From positions 1-47,188 of the forward strand of contig JAJDAP010000044.1 of NCBI GenBank assembly GCA_029261795.1: a stretch of DNA of 47,188 bases. The letters run 5' to 3'. The notes beneath the pieces are model-generated. The model was not told where the DNA came from and did not search any database. It saw only the letters and a program-made list of their open reading frames with translations. Below are positions 16,028 through 24,876 of this stretch, in pieces (position 1 is the stretch's first letter; every line of letters begins with the position of its first letter). The position numbers were made by a program, and so were the translations under genes. This stretch comes from Deltaproteobacteria bacterium. GTDB taxonomy: Bacteria > Myxococcota_A > UBA9160 > UBA6930.

Positions 16028-16678
16028 ATGAAGCCGTTGTCGGAGATGACCCACTATGAAGTCCTCGAGGTCGAACCCGAGGCCAGCGCGTCCGACGTCG
16101 AGCGCGCCTATCGCATCGCGTCCGCCACCTATAGCGACGATTCGCTCGCGACCTACTCGCTCTACGAAGAGAGCGAGGTCGAAGCGATTCGCGAGCGGAT
16201 CGAACAGGCCTACCAGGTGCTCGCGAGCAATGAGGCGCGGGTCGACTACGACGTGGGTATCGGCGGTACCGAGCCTGCCAGCGAGCCCGGGCTCGTCGAG
16301 ATCGAGCTCGATTTCGAGACGGTTTCGGACGTCGCCCTGGCCAATGCGGCGACCGAGATCGATGAGTTCACGGATCTGGAAGATCTCAACGACGGGAGTT
16401 TCGATGGCGCCCGGCTGCGGCGCACTCGCCTCTCCCGCGGCATCGACATCGGCAAGATCGCCCAGATCACCAAGATCAATCCCACCTACCTGGAATGCAT
16501 CGAGGAAGAGCGCTTCGATGAATTGCCCGCCGACGTCTACGTCCGCGGTTTCGTGGTGGCCTATGCGGGCTGCGTCGGGCTCGACCCCGATCGCGTGGCA
16601 CCGGTCTACATGGACAGGCTGCGCTCGTCGCGGCGTCCCGCGGGCCCTCCGGGTCGTGCCCGGGGTCGGCGCCGGTGA
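16028..16678 (+). CDS. Degenerate J-domain plus RodZ-like helix-turn-helix protein
   Basis: A 216-residue protein with two recognisable parts. Residues 8-75 resemble a J-domain (YEVLEVEPEASASDVERAYR, then AYQVLASNEARVDYD), but the HPD motif that activates Hsp70 is missing. In its place is a Ser/Tyr/Glu-rich loop. An acidic linker at 85-125 leads to an HTH_25/RodZ-type domain at about 127-198 with GIDIGKIAQITKINPTYLECIEEERFDELP and VYVRGFVVAYA. The tail is Arg/Pro-rich. There is no transmembrane helix, unlike true RodZ. It is probably an adaptor or DNA-binding partner of the ParA-like ATPase upstream. The next gene starts inside its stop codon. Confidence 0.75.
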   Translation: MKPLSEMTHYEVLEVEPEASASDVERAYRIASATYSDDSLATYSLYEESEVEAIRERIEQAYQVLASNEARVDYDVGIGGTEPASEPGLVEIELDFETVSDVALANAATEIDEFTDLEDLNDGSFDGARLRRTRLSRGIDIGKIAQITKINPTYLECIEEERFDELPADVYVRGFVVAYAGCVGLDPDRVAPVYMDRLRSSRRPAGPPGRARGRRR

Positions 16679-16944
16679 GCGAGCGGATCGTCGATCCCGA
16701 GCGCGCTGTTCGGCTCGCCCGCGCGATCCTTTCCGACGTCGTGTTCTATAACCCGGAAGCCGTCCGGCTCGGGATCGAGCACGACGATGTGTTCGAGCGG
16801 CTCGAGCCGGAACTGACCGAGGCGCACGATTACTTCGAGTCGCGGGTCGACGAAGGGGTCGTCCAGAAGACGAACGCGTGGGGCCGCGCCCTGGTGGACG
16901 TTCTCGTCTACCGCTCGGGCCACGTGCACTCGCGCATCTGGTAG
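16675..16944 (+). CDS. 89-residue conserved-type hypothetical protein
   Basis: I do not recognise a function. The 89-residue product is acidic, largely helical in appearance, and has no cysteines, signal or transmembrane segment. The GTG start overlaps the stop of the J-like/HTH gene by four bases (GTGA), so the two are probably translationally coupled. The rluD gene follows after six bases. Its consistent reading frame, coupling and normal base composition make it a credible gene. It may be a small partner of the ParA-like/J-HTH pair. Confidence 0.7.
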   Translation: MSERIVDPERAVRLARAILSDVVFYNPEAVRLGIEHDDVFERLEPELTEAHDYFESRVDEGVVQKTNAWGRALVDVLVYRSGHVHSRIW

Positions 16945-16950
16945 TTCGTC

Positions 16951-17886
16951 GTGCCCGCATTCGTGGTCGGTGAAGCGGAGGCCGGCGAGCGCCTCGACCG
17001 CGTGCTCGCCGCACTCGCGGGTGCCCCGCGCGCCCAGGTGCAGCGTTGGATCGAGGCGGGTTGCGTAGAGCGAAACGGAAAGCCGGCACGCGCTAGTGCG
17101 AAGCTCGTGGCGGGCGATCGGTTGGTCGCGAATCCGCCGGATCCCGTTGCGACGGAGGTGCGCGCCGAGGCCATTGCGTTGAACGTGTTGCACGAGGACG
17201 CAGCGCTCATCGTGATCGACAAGCCCGCGGGTCTGGTCGTCCATCCGGCGCCCGGCCACGCCAGCGGAACCCTGGTGAACGCGCTGCTGCATCACTGCAA
17301 GGATCTCGCGGGAATCGGCGGCGTACTGCGGCCCGGGATCGTGCATCGCCTCGATCGCGGGACCTCGGGCGTGATCGTGGCTGCCAAGACCGACGCTGCT
17401 CATCTCTCGCTGGCGGCGCAGTTTCACGATCACTCGATCGAGCGCGAGTACCAGGCTTTCGTGCGCGTGGTTCCCCAGGCGGACGAAGGCAGGATCCAAC
17501 GTCCGATCGGGCGCCATCCGCGCGACCGGAAGCGAATGTCCGTGGTGACCCGTCATGGACGCGACGCCATCACGAACTGGCGGGTTCTTTCGCGCTGGCC
17601 GAAGGCCGGGATCGCGTTGCTCGAGATTCGCCCCGAAACCGGTCGCACCCACCAGATTCGCGTGCACCTTTCCTCGGAGGGCATGCCCGTCGTCGGCGAC
17701 CCGGTCTACGGTCGCAGCCGACGCTCCTCGTCGAAGCTTCCGATCGCGCGTTCCCTCGACCGTCCGGCCCTACACGCGGCGCTGCTCGGCTTCCGCCATC
17801 CGGAGAGCGGCGAGCGACTGCGCTTCAGGGCGCCGCTTCCAGCCGAACTCGAGGCGCTGGCAAATGCCGCAGGCTCGGCCAGATGA
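16951..17886 (+). CDS. rluD: RluA/RluD family 23S rRNA pseudouridine synthase
   Basis: Isomerises uridine to pseudouridine, most likely in helix 69 of 23S rRNA if it is a true RluD. It has 311 residues. The N-terminal S4 RNA-binding domain spans about 12-60. The catalytic domain has Asp135 in HRLDRGTSG, IDKPAGLVVHP at about 89-99 and RPETGRTHQIRVHLSS further on. The start is GTG, and the stop overlaps the pgeF start as ATGA. The RluD-PgeF pairing is seen in many proteobacteria. RluC/RluA specificity cannot be excluded from motifs alone. Confidence 0.9.
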   Translation: MPAFVVGEAEAGERLDRVLAALAGAPRAQVQRWIEAGCVERNGKPARASAKLVAGDRLVANPPDPVATEVRAEAIALNVLHEDAALIVIDKPAGLVVHPAPGHASGTLVNALLHHCKDLAGIGGVLRPGIVHRLDRGTSGVIVAAKTDAAHLSLAAQFHDHSIEREYQAFVRVVPQADEGRIQRPIGRHPRDRKRMSVVTRHGRDAITNWRVLSRWPKAGIALLEIRPETGRTHQIRVHLSSEGMPVVGDPVYGRSRRSSSKLPIARSLDRPALHAALLGFRHPESGERLRFRAPLPAELEALANAAGSAR

Positions 17887-18524
17887 GCCAGACGCTTCGC
17901 CATCCGTTGTTAGGGACGCAGCACGGCTTCGCCACGAGCCTCGCGCTGGCGCCGCCAGGCGTGATCCGCCCGATCCAGGTGCATGGTGTAGATGTCGTTT
18001 CCGCCGAGGGCGCTGGCGAACCCGGGGAGGCCGACGCGATCGTCGCGCGCCAGCACCCGACGATCGTCGGCGTCGTCACCGCAGATTGCGTTCCGGTCCT
18101 GCTGCGTGCGGATTCCGGAGCGGTAGCCGCGATTCACGCCGGTTGGCGGGGCCTGGCGGAAGGGGTTCTGGAGGCTGGCGTTGCCGCCATCGAGCATTCG
18201 GCGGGCTCGGAACTGCGGGCCGTCGTCGGTCCCTGCGCGGACGCTTGTTGCTACGAAGTGGACACGCCCGTGCTCACGGCCCTCGCGCGTCGCTACGGCG
18301 ATGAGGTCGGCAGCTTCGCGATTCCCAGCCGGCCCGGTCACGCCCGGCTCGATCTCGGTGGGCTCGCCGGGCGCGCGCTCGAGCGCGCCGGGGTCGGCCG
18401 CGTGGGCCGGCTTCCCGACGCCTGCACGATCTGCAACGAAGGCTTCGAGAGCTTCCGCCGCGATGGCGAAGCGGCCGGTCGGATGCTCCATTGGATCCAG
18501 GTAGAAGCGACAGTTTCCCAATGA
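17883..18524 (+). CDS. pgeF: PgeF/YfiH family peptidoglycan editing factor
   Basis: A member of the former polyphenol-oxidase family, in E. coli a cytosolic amidase that removes wrongly incorporated L-serine from UDP-MurNAc precursors. It has 213 residues, slightly short for the family because the N-terminus is compact. Metal-site residues are H34 in QVHG, C69 in TADC and H85 in HAGWRG. VGPC and CCYEVD follow, then CTICNEGFESFRRDG at the C-terminus. The ATG overlaps the rluD stop. A leucine pair near the start is written TTG-TTA before glycine, part of the pattern in the findings. Confidence 0.88.
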   Translation: MSQTLRHPLLGTQHGFATSLALAPPGVIRPIQVHGVDVVSAEGAGEPGEADAIVARQHPTIVGVVTADCVPVLLRADSGAVAAIHAGWRGLAEGVLEAGVAAIEHSAGSELRAVVGPCADACCYEVDTPVLTALARRYGDEVGSFAIPSRPGHARLDLGGLAGRALERAGVGRVGRLPDACTICNEGFESFRRDGEAAGRMLHWIQVEATVSQ

Positions 18525-18638
18525 ATCCGGATGCTTGTATCTTTGCGAACCCGGGCCCGCGGGTCCGCGTAGAATGATGTGTCGGTGAATTCCGGGGGCC
18601 TCCTCCCCGTCTGAACCCCGACAGTCCGGAGATCTCCC

Positions 18639-19259
18639 ATGCCCTCCAAGAACCTGCTGATCGGATTCGGCGCCTCGGCACTCGTGTTGGGCGCCGTGGG
18701 CGCGATCGCCAGTGGGGTCGATTGGGACCCCCGCGACGTCGAAGCGTCCGAACGCTACCGCCAGCAGGAACGCGAGCGTGCCGAGCGCTACCGCGGCGAG
18801 GCTGCTGGTATCGAAGTCTCACGGGCGGATTCGAGCGAGCAGACGGCGCGCCGCAGCGCCCGCGCCGATCGTCGGGAAGCCCGCCGAGCCGCCCGCCAGG
18901 CCTGGTGGGAGGAGACCGTCGACGGCGCCACGGCGAGATTCGAAACCGATGGGGTGATGGGTTTTCTCGAGGATTGGCGTTCCTGGTGGCTCGATGAAGC
19001 AGAGCCCGCCTGGAGCGACTGGGCCGACCGCCAGGAAGCGCTCGTTTCCGATGCCGAGCGGCTGGCTGATCCAGCAGAAACGATCGCGTCCGAGCCGGCC
19101 CCGACGCTACTCCCGCGCTCGGTGGAACGAATTCTCGAGGAGTCGCTCGCGCCGGAGGAGATGGAGGCGGTTCGGCGTAGCGCCGGCCAGGCGTCCGATT
19201 GGTGGGCCGAAGAGCGCGACCGCATGCGCGCCCGCCGCGGGAATGGCGGGGACCGTTAG
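18639..19259 (+). CDS. Trp-rich membrane-anchored protein of unknown function
   Basis: I do not recognise this 206-residue protein. Residues 4-28 form a hydrophobic N-terminal signal-anchor. Residues 30-105 are very rich in Arg, Glu and Ala and probably form a long charged helix or coiled coil. The second half has repeated tryptophans (WRSWW, WSDW, SDWW) between acidic residues. The topology would place most of it outside the cytoplasm. GGAG lies six bases before the ATG. The stop is followed 14 bases later by a class A PBP gene, so it could be a PBP partner, but that rests only on position. The 114-base gap to pgeF holds no gene. Confidence 0.7.
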   Translation: MPSKNLLIGFGASALVLGAVGAIASGVDWDPRDVEASERYRQQERERAERYRGEAAGIEVSRADSSEQTARRSARADRREARRAARQAWWEETVDGATARFETDGVMGFLEDWRSWWLDEAEPAWSDWADRQEALVSDAERLADPAETIASEPAPTLLPRSVERILEESLAPEEMEAVRRSAGQASDWWAEERDRMRARRGNGGDR

Positions 19260-19273
19260 GCCGCCAGCCCTCC

Positions 19274-21556
19274 ATGGTGCGCCACATCATCCGCTTCTCG
19301 TTGCTAGGCGCCCTGCTCGTGGTGGCTGCGTTCGCCGCTTGTCCGATGTTCCCGCATGAGCGGCTGACCGAACGCGTATTGCCCACGCCGTCCCGTGTCT
19401 ACGCACGGCCATTGGTCGTGGTCCCAGGCCAGCGGATCGCGGCCGAAACGCTCGCGGCACATCTCGAGCGCGCGGGCTACCGGAGCGTCGGCAACGGCTC
19501 GCTCGTCGCAGGCACCTTCAAACACGAAGGCAACCAGTTCATCGTCGGGCGTCGCCCCTTCCGGTATCCCGATGGTCCCGACCCGGGTGGCAACGTTCTG
19601 CTGGCTTTCGATCTCGACGGCCGCGTCGAATCCATCAAGGACGGCGATGGTCGCTTTCTGGAGGCCGTGTTTCTCGAGCCCGAGGTCATCGGTTCGCTGT
19701 TCGGTGAGGAAGTGGAAGATCGCATCCTGGTTCCGTTGGAGGCGATACCACCGGCCATCCAAGCTGCGGTGCTGGTGACCGAAGATCGACGCTTCGCCTA
19801 TCACCCGGGGGTAGATCCGATCCGCATCGCCGGCGCGGCCATCGAGAACACCCGGGAAGGTCGTGTGGTCGAGGGCGGCAGTACCCTCACCCAACAACTG
19901 GTCAAGAACGTCTACCTCTCGCCGGAGCGGACGTTCTCCCGGAAGCTTCGAGAGCTGGCGATCGCCATGTGGATCTCGCTTCGTTATTCGAAGAGCGAGG
20001 TGCTCGAGGCCTACCTGAACCAGATCTACCTGGGCCAGGACGGCGGCCGTGCGATTCACGGTGTCGCCCGAGCCAGCCGTTTCTATTTCGACAAGCACCT
20101 GAGTGCGATCAGTACCGCCGAGGCCGCCCTTCTGGCCGGAATCATCAAGGCGCCCAGCGGGCTCTCGCCTTTCCGGAACCCCGAGCGGGCCCGGGAACGC
20201 CGCAATCTGGTCCTGACGCTGATGTTGGAAAGCGGCGCGATCGACGAGGCCACGCATCAAAGCGCGATGGCGGCACCGCTCGGGGTGAAACACGAGAAAC
20301 GGCCCGCGCGCTTCGCCGCACACTACGTGGATTTCGTGCGCGGCCGCCTGCAGCAGCGTTTCGCCGAGGATGAGCTCGAGCGCGACGGCTTCGAAGTCTT
20401 CACGACCCTCGATGGTCGTTTCCAGCGTGTCGCGGACCGCGCTGTCGCGCGCGGCTTGCAGGAACTCGAGAAGCGTTTCCCCAAGCTCCGCCGCAAGAAG
20501 TCACCGCTCCAGGCCGCCTTCGTCGCGCTCGATCCTGCCAGTGGTGATGTCGTCGCATGGATTGGCGGGCGGGATTACGCCACCGCGCCATTCGATCGCG
20601 CGAGCCTGGCGCAGCGCCAGCCGGGCAGCGTCTTCAAGCCCCTTGTCGCGCTCGCTGCCTTCACGGCAGCGGAGCGCGGTCGCTTCACGTTGGCGACGAT
20701 CCTCGAAGACGAACCTCTCGAGATGACCATCGAAGGCAAGCGCTGGGCGCCGGCCAACCACGATCGGAAGCATCGTGGGCCCGTCAGCCTGCGCGTCGCC
20801 CTCGAGGATTCGCTGAACGTCCCGTTCGCTCGCCTGGGGATGGAGGTCGGACTGGTCCACGTCGCGGAGACTGCCCGACGAGCTGGCGTGACCAGCCCGC
20901 TCCGACCGATTCCGAGCCTTTCGTTGGGTGCATTCGAAATGACGCCACTGGAGGTCGCGTTGGCCTACGGCTCGCTGGCCTCGGGCGGGATCGCCCGTCA
21001 GCCCCGGACGACGCTGGCCGTCGTGGAACCGGACGGGCGGGCTCGGCGTGGCGACCCGCTCGTGGGGCAGCGCGTCTTCAGCGAAGACGAGACCTATCTG
21101 GTCACCGCCGGGCTCGAAGGCGTCGTCGATCGGGGCACCGGAAAGACGCTGCGCGCAATGGGCTTCACCGGTCCGTTCGCGGGCAAGACGGGGACCACCA
21201 ACGATTTTCGCGATGCCTGGTTCGTCGGCTACACCCAAGATCTCGTCGTCGCGGTGTGGGTGGGCTTCGATGATGCCGCCAGGGTAGGCCTGACCGGTGC
21301 CCGAGCCGCGCTGCCGATCGTGGCGAACTTCTTGAACGAGGCGCTCGACCCGGAGGCGTTGGCACCTTTCCGCCGGCCCGAGGGAATCGTGGTGGCGGAC
21401 GTCCACGCGGAGTCGGGGCTGCTCGCCACCGAGCGCTGTCCGGGTGCGGTCGAGATCTTCCTGCCCGGAACTGCGCCCACTGAAAGGGCCTGCCAGCGGG
21501 GCCAACGGCCGCGCTGGCTGCAACGGCTGATCGGCCAACGGAGGCCCGCCGACTAA
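19274..21556 (+). CDS. Class A penicillin-binding protein, PBP1b-like
   Basis: A bifunctional peptidoglycan synthase of 760 residues. A hydrophobic anchor at about 5-23 is followed by a UB2H-like segment (about 40-135), which in E. coli PBP1b docks the activator LpoB. The glycosyltransferase domain has catalytic E170 in VTEDRRFAYHPGVDP and GGSTLTQQLVKN at 201-212. The transpeptidase domain has S452-x-x-K in QPGSVFKP, SLN in the second motif and KTGTT in the third. The ATG at 19274 fits the anchor; upstream frame belongs to the preceding gene. The cysteine at 23 within the anchor region is unusual but I would not call it a lipoprotein. Confidence 0.92.
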   Translation: MVRHIIRFSLLGALLVVAAFAACPMFPHERLTERVLPTPSRVYARPLVVVPGQRIAAETLAAHLERAGYRSVGNGSLVAGTFKHEGNQFIVGRRPFRYPDGPDPGGNVLLAFDLDGRVESIKDGDGRFLEAVFLEPEVIGSLFGEEVEDRILVPLEAIPPAIQAAVLVTEDRRFAYHPGVDPIRIAGAAIENTREGRVVEGGSTLTQQLVKNVYLSPERTFSRKLRELAIAMWISLRYSKSEVLEAYLNQIYLGQDGGRAIHGVARASRFYFDKHLSAISTAEAALLAGIIKAPSGLSPFRNPERARERRNLVLTLMLESGAIDEATHQSAMAAPLGVKHEKRPARFAAHYVDFVRGRLQQRFAEDELERDGFEVFTTLDGRFQRVADRAVARGLQELEKRFPKLRRKKSPLQAAFVALDPASGDVVAWIGGRDYATAPFDRASLAQRQPGSVFKPLVALAAFTAAERGRFTLATILEDEPLEMTIEGKRWAPANHDRKHRGPVSLRVALEDSLNVPFARLGMEVGLVHVAETARRAGVTSPLRPIPSLSLGAFEMTPLEVALAYGSLASGGIARQPRTTLAVVEPDGRARRGDPLVGQRVFSEDETYLVTAGLEGVVDRGTGKTLRAMGFTGPFAGKTGTTNDFRDAWFVGYTQDLVVAVWVGFDDAARVGLTGARAALPIVANFLNEALDPEALAPFRRPEGIVVADVHAESGLLATERCPGAVEIFLPGTAPTERACQRGQRPRWLQRLIGQRRPAD

Positions 21557-21574
21557 CGTTGCATCTCGTGGCTG

Positions 21575-21589
21575 CGGGCTAGGAGCCCG
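21575..21589. terminator. Hairpin between convergent PBP and DUF3604 genes
   Basis: CGGGCT at 21575-21580 pairs perfectly with AGCCCG at 21584-21589 around an AGG loop. It sits in the 22-base gap between two converging genes and overlaps the DUF3604 stop codon. There is no T-run on either side, so intrinsic termination would be weak. A bidirectional transcript-end structure is the simplest reading. Confidence 0.35.
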
Positions 21590-23816
21590 GTTGGCTCAGG
21601 TAGATTGGCGATGACCAGGCGCGTTCTTCGGTCTCGGCGAGGCAATCGTCGGCCCAAGGGCGCTCGACGCAGGGGCTCACCTCGACGCAACGTCCGGTCT
21701 CTTCGTCCCGCGTGCAGCCGAGCGGATCAGCCTGTACCGCCAGGCTCGGCGCCTCGATCGCGCGGACGTAGTAGACAGCGTCGCGTGCGGCGGTCGTGTA
21801 TTGCTCGTCGGTGAAGGTGGCGACGCAGCCGGCGGGGTCGGCCTGGCAGGGGAACACCTTCCAGGGGTCTTCCACCAGGCCCACGACCTGCTCGTTTTCG
21901 TCCGTCTGCGGTCGTACGCGTACGACTTCGATGCGCGAGATGATGCGTCGCTGGTCCGAGGGGTGGTAGCACTCGCCCTGGCACAGGCGAGCAAGCTGCT
22001 CCGGAGTCAGAGCCTCGCTGGCATCGGCCGGGCAGCCGGGCTTCTGTTCGAAGGATCCAACCGCGCGGGCCTGGAAGATGGGGCTGGTTCCGAGGCTGAC
22101 AGCGCTGCCCATCGGCAGCGATCGGCTGCGCGCCGACGCTGTCGACGGCGGGTTCAGCAGGTCGAACCAGAGCAGCATGCGCGGTCCGCTGGTGCCGTAG
22201 ACCTCCTTGCGTTCCATGGCGTCCCAGATGGCATCGCGGTCTCGGCCCGAGGAATGCACGGCGGCGAGTCCGCCGTTCATGAAGAAAGACGACTGCCGCT
22301 CGGTTTCGAAGAAGGCGAACGTCGACGCATTCGGGTCGAACTCGGCGCGGGAAACCGAGTGGGCCGCCGGCTCTTCTTCGGGAAGCTCACCCAGCGGCGT
22401 GTCGAGGAAGTTCCTGAAGCGCGCCTCGGTGAACTCTCCGCGCGAGAACTCCTTGTAGCCGGTGCCCGGCCGCGCGGAGTGATTGTCACTCGACGCGATG
22501 AAGCCGAACTGGAAGCGCATCGGATCCCCTTCGGCATCCGCGCGTCCGAGCGCCATCATGTATTGCACCGAGCTCTTGGGTCGGTAGTTGAACGACGGCG
22601 TGGCGCAGTCTCGGCACTGGCCCGAATCCTGCCAATCCTGGAGCGTGGTTCCGGGTACGGTGCGAAAGCCGCCATTGAAGAAGGCTTCGACGTAGTTCTG
22701 TCGGGCGATCAGCGCCCGCTCGTCGCAATCGTCCGCGCCTTCTGCCTCGCAACGCTCGGTGATGATCTCGCCCGCGCGCCAGCAGGAGGGCAGGTAGGCC
22801 TCGGTCGGTTCCGGGCAGGAAGGGTTCCCGTCGTCGTCGAAGTGGACTTCTTCGAAGGAGCGGTACTCCTCGGAGTTGCCGTGGCCCGAGAAGACCTCGA
22901 CCAGGGTCTGCCGTGCCGGGTCGTGTTGCTCACTTGTCAGTTGTTTGTCCCACGAGGAACCGAGCGGCGTGTAGAAGCCCCAGGTGGTCCCGTGCGGGAT
23001 GACCATCGAGGCATGGCCCCAATCGTCGAGCTTGTCGAACAGCACACTCGGAGTCGGAGCGACTTCGCGGCAGTTCGTCGGGAGGTCGCGCACCGGGACA
23101 CCGCTCGCGCAATCGACGATGTCGCCGAGTTCGCTCATGTACTCGGCAAACTCGCGTCCTCCGCCGGGGAGGAACGCCGCGATGCCGAGGGTCAGGGTGC
23201 CCGGCGCCGCCGAAGTCTGGGGAACCCCGGACGGAATTCCCGCCGAGATGGGTCGCGCCGGAATCTGCGCGTCATCGAGATCGCGAAGGATCACGTTCTT
23301 GTGGCCCCAGTGATTCGCCGGTGTCGTGCCGACCTGGGTCCACTCCCACCCGAGGTAGGTCACCAGGTCGGGCTCATCGGCATCGGCCATGGCGTTGCAT
23401 TGGCGGATGGAATCGACGGTCTCGGACCAACGTCGTTCCGAAAGTGCCAGGGCGTGATCGTTGATCGACCAGAAATCGAGCGCCGCGCAATGGCGCGCAA
23501 AATCGCAGGCGTCCGAAACCGGATACGCGCCGTCGCCGCCCGCCATCGGCAGGCTCATCTGGAAGGCGTCGAAGGAGAAGGTGGTGTGAACGTGGAGGTC
23601 GCCGAACAGGATCTGCTTGGGGCGGAGAACGCCGAGGGCGTCTGCCGCTTCGCGCACCCGTGCCGCCCGCTCTTCGATCACCTCGGTTGCGATCGCGCGT
23701 GCCTTCGCCTCGCCCGCATGAGGGGTCGCGACGCCAACGCCGCGACCGGCGGCATAGAGCACGGCGATTCCGCCAAGCAACAGAACGACAACGATCGCAA
23801 GGAGCCAACGAATCAT
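21579..23816 (-). CDS. DUF3604 (PHP-like) exported protein
   Basis: A 745-residue protein of the DUF3604 family, large proteins with a PHP-type metallohydrolase signature whose substrate is unknown. The N-terminus has a hydrophobic signal or anchor at 4-23. The metal-binding motif FGDLHVHTTFSFDAF (H75, H77) and DFWSINDHA follow. Further family motifs appear later, such as SHDNHSARPGTGYKE-like SSDNHSARPGTGYK and EVYGTSGPRMLLWFD. The C-terminal third is Cys-rich (several paired cysteines), consistent with a disulfide-stabilised periplasmic protein. GGAGGT lies five bases before the ATG. It converges on the PBP gene. A PAP2-family gene lies upstream with a 68-base gap. Confidence 0.85.
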   Translation of the reverse strand: MIRWLLAIVVVLLLGGIAVLYAAGRGVGVATPHAGEAKARAIATEVIEERAARVREAADALGVLRPKQILFGDLHVHTTFSFDAFQMSLPMAGGDGAYPVSDACDFARHCAALDFWSINDHALALSERRWSETVDSIRQCNAMADADEPDLVTYLGWEWTQVGTTPANHWGHKNVILRDLDDAQIPARPISAGIPSGVPQTSAAPGTLTLGIAAFLPGGGREFAEYMSELGDIVDCASGVPVRDLPTNCREVAPTPSVLFDKLDDWGHASMVIPHGTTWGFYTPLGSSWDKQLTSEQHDPARQTLVEVFSGHGNSEEYRSFEEVHFDDDGNPSCPEPTEAYLPSCWRAGEIITERCEAEGADDCDERALIARQNYVEAFFNGGFRTVPGTTLQDWQDSGQCRDCATPSFNYRPKSSVQYMMALGRADAEGDPMRFQFGFIASSDNHSARPGTGYKEFSRGEFTEARFRNFLDTPLGELPEEEPAAHSVSRAEFDPNASTFAFFETERQSSFFMNGGLAAVHSSGRDRDAIWDAMERKEVYGTSGPRMLLWFDLLNPPSTASARSRSLPMGSAVSLGTSPIFQARAVGSFEQKPGCPADASEALTPEQLARLCQGECYHPSDQRRIISRIEVVRVRPQTDENEQVVGLVEDPWKVFPCQADPAGCVATFTDEQYTTAARDAVYYVRAIEAPSLAVQADPLGCTRDEETGRCVEVSPCVERPWADDCLAETEERAWSSPIYLSQPGS

Positions 23817-23884
23817 GAATACCTCCGACGGGGGTCCAGCAGATCCTGTCTTCTAACACACCCGCGCCCCGGCCACCGTCGGTG

Positions 23885-24538
23885 CTAGGACGGGGACGAC
23901 GCTCGCGTTTTCGCGAGTTCAGGCCGACTCCGGATGTAGGCCAGGGCCCCCAGAGTGCCGCCCGCGATGATGTCGAGCGCGAAGTGCTGCTTGGTGGCCA
24001 GGGTCCCGTACAGGATCGCGGCACCCCAGAGCCAGCCGAAGCTTCGGACGGCCGGGCCGGCCTCGCCAACACGGAGGGCGAAGGACAAGCAGAAGATCGT
24101 GAGCGCCGCGTGCAGCGAAGGGAACGCATTCCGGGCGCCGTCCACCGAGATCAACCAGGGATATGCGCCGCCGAGGCCGGCAACCACGTCCGCGTCCGGT
24201 CGTGGGCCGGTTGCCGGCACCAACACGAACCCGCTGAAGCAAACGACACACAACAGAATGAGGCCGCGGGAGAAGGCGCGAAGCGGCGGCTCCCGATCCG
24301 CGAGCAGCACCGACAGCGGCACCAGGACGCAAATCGACAGGTAGATCGGCGTCCAACCCGGCGCGAAGGGAATGATGCGATCGAGAAACATCTCGGGGAT
24401 CGCGCGCACCGGAAGGAAGTCGAAACCCTGGAGAAAGAAATACGGGAGGCAGATACCGACGCTGAGCCCCGCCAGTACCCGCGCCTTGGCGAGCGGAACC
24501 GCGGTCAGGCGGCGCGTCAACTGGACTCGGTCTGTCAT
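23885..24538 (-). CDS. PAP2-superfamily membrane phosphatase/transferase
   Basis: A polytopic inner-membrane protein of 217 residues from ATG 24538, with about six hydrophobic segments. Catalytic motifs resemble the PAP2_3/inositolphosphotransferase branch: GPRPD at 111-115, F-P-S141-L-H143 and H185-x3-D189 in KQHFALDIIAGG. Such enzymes remove or transfer phosphate groups on lipid substrates. The specific lipid is not predictable. A longer frame upstream is Arg/Gly-rich and lacks a ribosome binding site, so I chose the internal ATG. It may share a transcript with the DUF3604 gene. Confidence 0.8.
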   Translation of the reverse strand: MTDRVQLTRRLTAVPLAKARVLAGLSVGICLPYFFLQGFDFLPVRAIPEMFLDRIIPFAPGWTPIYLSICVLVPLSVLLADREPPLRAFSRGLILLCVVCFSGFVLVPATGPRPDADVVAGLGGAYPWLISVDGARNAFPSLHAALTIFCLSFALRVGEAGPAVRSFGWLWGAAILYGTLATKQHFALDIIAGGTLGALAYIRSRPELAKTRASSPS

Positions 24539-24876
24539 GGGGTTGGCGATATCCGTGGGGTTCCCGCGCGCGGCCTGGCGGCCCGGATCGTAACCGGTTC
24601 GCAGTGGGCTTCCGCTGGCAGGGATCCTGCTTGCTGAACATGGATCGCAACCTGCCCTCTCGCAGAATTTCCCTTCCCAAACAGGTGCTTGCGGGATCCG
24701 CCGCAATGGGCGACCGTCCTACCATGTGCGTCCAGCGCGTCACGGTTGCTCACCCCCACCGGCCCCATTCGGAGCGGCCGGCCGACTCTGCCGGACACTC
24801 GTAACCCCCCGCCAGGTTTGAATTTTTTGTGTTCCCCGGGCAGTCGCGGGGACCCAGGGACGGTTTCGAGAGAGTC
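24539..24876. promoter_or_regulatory. Divergent intergenic region, PAP2 gene / prfA
   Basis: About 340 bases without a supported gene, expected to carry promoters for both directions. Two inverted repeats are visible. CCGGCC at 24759-24764 pairs with GGCCGG at 24776-24781, and TCCCCG at 24833-24838 pairs with CGGGGA at 24847-24852. A TTTGAATTTTTT tract at 24817-24828 lies between them and could contribute to a promoter or a weak terminator. The second hairpin would fall in the prfA leader just before the start codon at 24877. Confidence 0.45.

Noticed and set aside
21801..23888. A 695-codon open frame on the plus strand.
   Set aside because: It is antisense to the DUF3604 gene, has no domain or ribosome binding site, and shows typical shadow composition.
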